DNA from: Clostridiales bacterium
GTDB lineage: Bacteria; Bacillota; Clostridia; Christensenellales; UBA1242
Length of the DNA: 64,000 nt
Direction: 5' to 3'
Assembly: GCA_015055515.1 (NCBI GenBank)
Contig: SVIC01000002.1
Location: forward strand, 1 to 64,000
The translations under genes and the position numbers were made by a program. Below, one piece after another: positions 60,001-64,000 of the stretch (its first letter is position 1; every line of letters starts with the position of its first letter). A model generated the notes under the pieces. The model was not told the origin of the DNA. It ran no database searches and saw nothing but the letters and a program-made list of their open reading frames with translations.

Positions 60001-60393
60001 CTCTACGTCGATTAACTGATTATTTCTTACGACATTATTAGGAACATCTAGTAGTAATATTTCAGGCGTAGCAATGTGTATATCATAACTTGGATTGGAG
60101 ATATTTTTTATAAAATTCACATACTCGATATGCGATGTAGAATAATCATTAAGAAATACGTCGGGAATACTTGTGCACGCATTTACTCTATAACTTAATG
60201 CTTCGAATTTCTTTATATATTTTTCAGCCTCATCATTTGTTGGAACAACAAAAAGTTTTGGACGATTAATCTCGTCCAAAATCCCGATTATTTCACCTTC
60301 ACTACAATTAATTACACTAATTTTTTTATTTTCATTAACTGTATTTAAGAGAATTTTAAGATTACTATTTTGCCCTAACAAATGTCTTATCAT
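57046..60393 (-). CDS. mfd: transcription-repair coupling factor
   Basis: EYVVHKIHGIGKCKGIQTL RNAP-interaction region, CGDVGFGKTEVAIRIAFK, DEEQKFGVEHKE, GRVGRGSRESYAFF. Confidence 0.97.
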   Translation of the reverse strand: MIRHLLGQNSNLKILLNTVNENKKISVINCSEGEIIGILDEINRPKLFVVPTNDEAEKYIKKFEALSYRVNACTSIPDVFLNDYSTSHIEYVNFIKNISNPSYDIHIATPEILLLDVPNNVVRNNQLIDVEIDKVIDIEELQKKLALLGYEKVTNVSGGGQFASRGEILDLVPMGKSEGYRIIFDYDVVAKIQQLDNEYIQPISNMDNLSIYSNSYIDVDLSKIQFSKNDGVVKKIYDNYLEFNKTYNSLWFLQFSSQPLVKLIDVLDSEMLVVFSDVKQIYDVSKSIIEEYNQKIKEGKENKLLLDVHRNPLNIDNLTSKENRAIIGFQYINNANKIFSPNAVFSFKSMPNIEYGENYESLIIDLQNYNKIAYTTLLFITEDNYDIVYARLVNKTNINICKTIFDAQKGVVNIFKKEYNNSFNLFEDKIAVIGSNAVGKKAKNIKIINTAVDALSDTELPKEDEYVVHKIHGIGKCKGIQTLQLTSGIKKDYIVVEYKNEDKLYLPIENVDSITKYVGDGENPTLNKLGGVEFKKVKDRVKASVKDIAKDLIAIYKARQSAQGYKYSADDEIQAEFEENCPYELTSDQAVVISDIKKEMVAGKLIDRLICGDVGFGKTEVAIRIAFKTILCNKQVAVLCPTTILSEQHFNTFNTRMGNYGVNIAVLNRFKTASEVQNIINDFNDNKINIIIGTHKLLNKAINFANLGLLVIDEEQKFGVEHKEKIKKLKTGINVLTLSATPIPRTLHLSLNGIRDISTIQTPPSNKITTQVSVVEYNDNAIKLAIDREISRNGQVLIIYNKVESIDAVAHYISKLLDNKYAIDVAHGQMSANILEDKIIKVYNGKTQILISTTLIENGVDLPNANTLIILDADKLGLSQLYQLKGRVGRGSRESYAFFMYRGDLTDVAYKRLKAISEFTAMGSGFKIAMRDMELRGVGNIFGGQQHGHMLKIGYSMYMAILNNVIDELENNTPNNKLYQEIRIDTDFPTTIPISSNMTTNQKISLYTKIANISSLDELNSVQNKLKDLFEIVPEYLINLCKFALIKNKLYTYSATKLVVRKDDVHIDFGNEADIKTISTLINDNVKIDVSLNLRVNITGIDRLNILDYLIKLLN

Positions 60394-60947
60394 TATACAC
60401 TTCTTGCTTCTATCTTGCCATCTTTTATTATAAATTCTTCTAATATATTAGCAACTTTGTCGAATGCCTCTATATAGTACATTTCTTTTTCTTTTGGTAT
60501 CCTAGACAACACATAGTCTGCCAAAGGTATGTTGTTACTTGGTCTGCCTATACCTATTCTAATACGAGAAAATTGATCACTGGCTAATTTTGCTATTATA
60601 TCCCGCATACCATTATGTGTACCTGCACTACCGCTGCCCCTGTATCGAATTACACAAGGATCTAAATCTATATCATCGTATATAACACATAGATTAGATA
60701 GGGGTAATTTCAAAGATCGAACGACCTCGCTTACACTATTACCGCTTAAGTTCATATATGTTTGAGGTTTTATTAGAATAACCTTCTTACCACAAACCAT
60801 TCCTTCTGCAACAAGAGCATTATACTTCTTCTTAGTAAATACCAGACCATTTTTCGATGCAAAAGCATCCAGTGCCATAAAACCAATATTATGGTGTGTC
60901 TTATCATACTGTTTATCGGGATTTCCTAGTCCTACTATTACAATCAT
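60393..60947 (-). CDS. pth: peptidyl-tRNA hydrolase
   Basis: VGLGNPDKQYDKTHHNIGFMALDAFA, KPQTYMNLSGNSV, GSAGTHNGMRDIIA. Confidence 0.97.
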   Translation of the reverse strand: MIVIVGLGNPDKQYDKTHHNIGFMALDAFASKNGLVFTKKKYNALVAEGMVCGKKVILIKPQTYMNLSGNSVSEVVRSLKLPLSNLCVIYDDIDLDPCVIRYRGSGSAGTHNGMRDIIAKLASDQFSRIRIGIGRPSNNIPLADYVLSRIPKEKEMYYIEAFDKVANILEEFIIKDGKIEARSV

Positions 60948-61801
60948 TTATCTTCCTCTTTCTTTAACGTATTTCTATCGGCTATTAGTGATCCTTTTTT
61001 CAATCTGTATGTATCTATAACACAATAATATCCAATAGTAGAATTGTCGCCTATCGTAGATTTTATCACATTGCAGTATGGACTGACAAGTACATTTTTA
61101 CCAATTTTTGACTTAATTATATTGCTATTTGATACACTTGATCCATCTCCTATTTTTGAGTCGGAAATTGATGAGTTGTTATGGATTAAACAATCTTTGC
61201 CTATAATAGTCTTACCTTGAATAACGCAATTATTTAATATTGTAGTTCCTCTGCCTATATCACATAATGGAGAAACAACTGTATTCATTGGGTTTTGGAA
61301 TATTACTCCTTTTGCTTGAAGAGTGTTAATAACCCTCTTTGAGAAATTCTTCTCTGCTTGTGCAATCTCTTGAGGAGTCTCTACCGAAACAAAAGCATCC
61401 TCCCCTTGCATATAGAAATTATCAAACATACAATTTGGATTAGATACATAATATCTGCTATTATAGACCGCACCAGAATGTAATTTACACGCATTTGATT
61501 GTTTTATAGACACGTATTCAATCACTTTTGCCACAATACTTTTTGTGATGTATGGAGTATTGTTATAAATTATCATAATATAATCAAAGTTGTTGCAATA
61601 AGGCAATACTTTTGATCTAAGGTCGTCTTTTGCTTTTAAGTCTATCTCAAATACAGGATTATTCGAAAACTCTCTTTTAAGCCATTCAGATATAGTTAGT
61701 CCAAGTATTTTAACTTTCTTATATTTATTGACTATAATTATCGCACAAGATACATTAATCTTATTAATACTCTTTTGTACAAGTGTCTCTACTTCGTACA
61801 T
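60944..61801 (-). CDS. GlmU-like protein: truncated/degenerate nucleotidyltransferase half plus left-handed beta-helix
   Basis: GVIFQNPMNTVVSPLCDIGRGTTILNNCVIQGKTIIGKDCLIHNNSSISDSKIGDG hexapeptide repeats; no LAAGxGTRM motif. Confidence 0.7.
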   Translation of the reverse strand: MYEVETLVQKSINKINVSCAIIIVNKYKKVKILGLTISEWLKREFSNNPVFEIDLKAKDDLRSKVLPYCNNFDYIMIIYNNTPYITKSIVAKVIEYVSIKQSNACKLHSGAVYNSRYYVSNPNCMFDNFYMQGEDAFVSVETPQEIAQAEKNFSKRVINTLQAKGVIFQNPMNTVVSPLCDIGRGTTILNNCVIQGKTIIGKDCLIHNNSSISDSKIGDGSSVSNSNIIKSKIGKNVLVSPYCNVIKSTIGDNSTIGYYCVIDTYRLKKGSLIADRNTLKKEEDK

Positions 61802-61815
61802 GACATCACCCCATA

Positions 61816-62286
61816 TTATTTATGATATGTAATATTATTAGATATTGTTGTTGCCCTATATATTTGTTCTAGTAGAACGACTCTCATTAGTTGATGCGGG
61901 AATGTAAATGAAGAGAAGCTTAATAGCATATCCGCCTTATTCTTGATCTCATCACTTAGTCCGTAACTACCACCAATAATAAAGTTAATAATAAAACTAT
62001 TTTGCGATATTTGCTCTATTTTCTTTGCAAAAGCAACACTATCTAACGATTTTCCATTGACATCCAAGACAATATTGTATCCTTTTAGATACTTTTCAAA
62101 TTTTAGACTTTCTTTCACCTTTACTTTTGCAATATCAGCAATACTTGCATTTTTTGCAATTTTTTCTTCTTCTAATTCGATGATATTTACATTATGATAC
62201 TTTGATAGTCTCTTTATATATTCGTTGCATGCTTGTGTATAGAACTTCTCTTTAATATTTCCTATACAGAGAATATTAATTTTCAT
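61816..62286 (-). CDS. rlmH: 23S rRNA (pseudouridine1915-N3)-methyltransferase
   Basis: MKINILCIGNIKEKFYTQACNEYIKRLSKYHNVNIIELEEEK; IIGGSYGLSDE; FPHQLMRVVLLEQIYRA. Confidence 0.95.
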   Translation of the reverse strand: MKINILCIGNIKEKFYTQACNEYIKRLSKYHNVNIIELEEEKIAKNASIADIAKVKVKESLKFEKYLKGYNIVLDVNGKSLDSVAFAKKIEQISQNSFIINFIIGGSYGLSDEIKNKADMLLSFSSFTFPHQLMRVVLLEQIYRATTISNNITYHK

Positions 62287-63422
62287 TACATCAACCCCCA
62301 TATAAATGTTGATACCGTAATTATAGTACCTAATAACACCGACACTATTAGAAAAATATAGTCTCTTTTGTGAGCTTTATATATTTTATCCTGCTTTGGC
62401 ATAAATATATCTATTGGATTTTTAATAGAGTTAAAATCCAGATTTAATTTCGTAGTACTCTCTACTAATTGCTTTATTTCATTTGAATCATAGACAATTG
62501 GAGCATCCGATGTAGGATTGCCTTTGTTGTAAGCAGTATTAATGGCTTGCTCTACCTTTCTTATCATGGTATTCTCATACAATTTTTTTAATAATAAATA
62601 CAGAACGAATATTAATAATATAGATCCTATTATTATAGAAAGCACTAATAAAAAGAAATTCATATTATAAATGCCAGAATAAACATTAGTAACAAAATTG
62701 TTATAAGAAGCATTGTTATCCATTAGAAATGTATTAGTTATCGATATAAAATTATTTACGAAATGCACTATTATAGCTGGCCAAATATTCTTCGAAATTA
62801 CTGAAATATAACCAATAATTACGCCCAGAATAATAGCATAAAACACTTGCACAATATTTAAGTGTATCAATCCGAACAATATTGAACTAATTATAATTGC
62901 TTTATGAAAGCCAATATGCTTTGTTCCTTGCAGGCACATTCCCCTATGCAAGAATTCTTCACAGAATGCTGGGAGCAATGCTGTAGTAAATATTTGAGTA
63001 ATATAAGCGCCCAATGTCATTGTCCCACTACCACCACCACTTCTAAATCCAAACATAGTTATAATGCCATTAAATAATGTAGAAGTCATAATAGTAACTA
63101 CGTATAATACAATACCAAGTGCAAGTGATATAATTACAGTTTTGAAATTAATTTTATAGAAATTACAGGTATTAAATAATTGTCTAGGCTTAACCTTTAA
63201 CATTACACAATATAAGATCATTGGTAGGACAAATAAGCATATAACTTCAATTAATGTAGAGTATATAATATCTATAGCATTGTCAGATAATCCATTCAGC
63301 ATTCCAAGTGCGGATGAAATACGCACTCCAACAAACGCTACGAAAGCTATAAAATATATCATATAAGTCTTGTATACAGACTTTTTATTAGGCTCTGATA
63401 TGTATTTCATATTCAACTCCAC
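62286..63422 (-). CDS. CPBP family intramembrane metalloprotease (Abi-type)
   Basis: PAFCEEFLHRGMCLQG (EExxxR) and SSILFGLIHLN motifs in a polytopic protein. Confidence 0.87.
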   Translation of the reverse strand: MELNMKYISEPNKKSVYKTYMIYFIAFVAFVGVRISSALGMLNGLSDNAIDIIYSTLIEVICLFVLPMILYCVMLKVKPRQLFNTCNFYKINFKTVIISLALGIVLYVVTIMTSTLFNGIITMFGFRSGGGSGTMTLGAYITQIFTTALLPAFCEEFLHRGMCLQGTKHIGFHKAIIISSILFGLIHLNIVQVFYAIILGVIIGYISVISKNIWPAIIVHFVNNFISITNTFLMDNNASYNNFVTNVYSGIYNMNFFLLVLSIIIGSILLIFVLYLLLKKLYENTMIRKVEQAINTAYNKGNPTSDAPIVYDSNEIKQLVESTTKLNLDFNSIKNPIDIFMPKQDKIYKAHKRDYIFLIVSVLLGTIITVSTFIWGLM

Positions 63423-64000
63423 ATACTAATTGTAGTAAATATCCAAGATATTATTGCGATCGATACACCGCAGATTGCATAAAATTTTTCTGTAAATGTG
63501 TATTCACTTAAGTGTCTCGTCTTGTTTACATTTACATTTGCTTTTGCGATATATCTAAATATAATGTATAGCAGTAACACGCCTAGAATTGACAGCAATG
63601 TTGCTACAAATATATTAGTAAAGGACCAATTTGGAACAACCATGCCACCTGATTGCATGGTAAAATAATGAGATATTAAAACAATTGCATTATTTGTTAA
63701 ATGTGTGATTATTGGATATATTATATTTCCTGTAAAATTCATCACCAACGCTAATATTATGCCAATAATAAATTGATAGAATGTCTGTTGTAATGACCCA
63801 TGCATAATAGCGAAAAGAAGTGCAGATACAATCACTGCAAATCTCGTAGAGTTTTCTGACTTAAGACCAGTAAATATTATACCTCTAAATATTAAATCCT
63901 CGAATATTGCTGGCAACAACCCAAGCATAAGTATGTTAAGGAATAGAAATCCTATGTTATCTGTTCTTACATTAATGTTATCATCTGGATTAAAGCCAAT
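63413..64000 (-). CDS. second CPBP family protein, 5' end truncated by window edge
   Basis: PAIFEDLIFRGIIFTG, SALLFAIMHGSLQQTFYQFIIG; frame stays open from 63928 to 64000. Confidence 0.82.
   Translation of the reverse strand: MGFNPDDNINVRTDNIGFLFLNILMLGLLPAIFEDLIFRGIIFTGLKSENSTRFAVIVSALLFAIMHGSLQQTFYQFIIGIILALVMNFTGNIIYPIITHLTNNAIVLISHYFTMQSGGMVVPNWSFTNIFVATLLSILGVLLLYIIFRYIAKANVNVNKTRHLSEYTFTEKFYAICGVSIAIISWIFTTISMWS

Overview
AT-rich, gene-dense chromosomal window that looks like a spore-forming Firmicute/Clostridia-type genome. Evidence: the spoIIAA-spoIIAB-sigF operon, spoVAC-spoVAD-spoVAE, a YunB-like gene, the germination protease gpr, and a large (Alu-containing) Bacillus/Clostridia-type SRP RNA. 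Most of the window is housekeeping: hemZ 3' end, rpsO, pnp, rpmB, scpAB, asp23/fakA-like, mutSL-miaA, tRNA-Trp, rnhA, lexA, rny, miaB-nifS-thiI, PBP1, lysS, rpsT, yajC, queA-tgt, ruvCAB, a PpiC foldase, mfd, pth, rlmH. I found no CRISPR array, rRNA, transposase, prophage or recognisable complete defence island. The less ordinary material is: (i) 27.8-33.2 kb, with a PadR-like wing-helix fused to a long acidic linker and four predicted TM helices, a 13-bp direct repeat flanking a YgjP-type metallohydrolase, a structured 400-bp intergenic region, an orphan protein weakly resembling a degenerate nucleotidyltransferase, and an orphan XerC-like recombinase beside a LexA-box-controlled lexA; (ii) a membrane-anchored coiled-coil protein with five gapless 67-residue repeats; (iii) a Cys-knuckle/Asn-rich lipoprotein with an unlisted 36-aa ORF downstream; (iv) several apparently degenerate enzymes (GlmU-like, YlxY-like deacetylase, CPBP). 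No single locus here is convincingly a new system; candidates are scored accordingly. All calls come from reading the sequence, with no database search.
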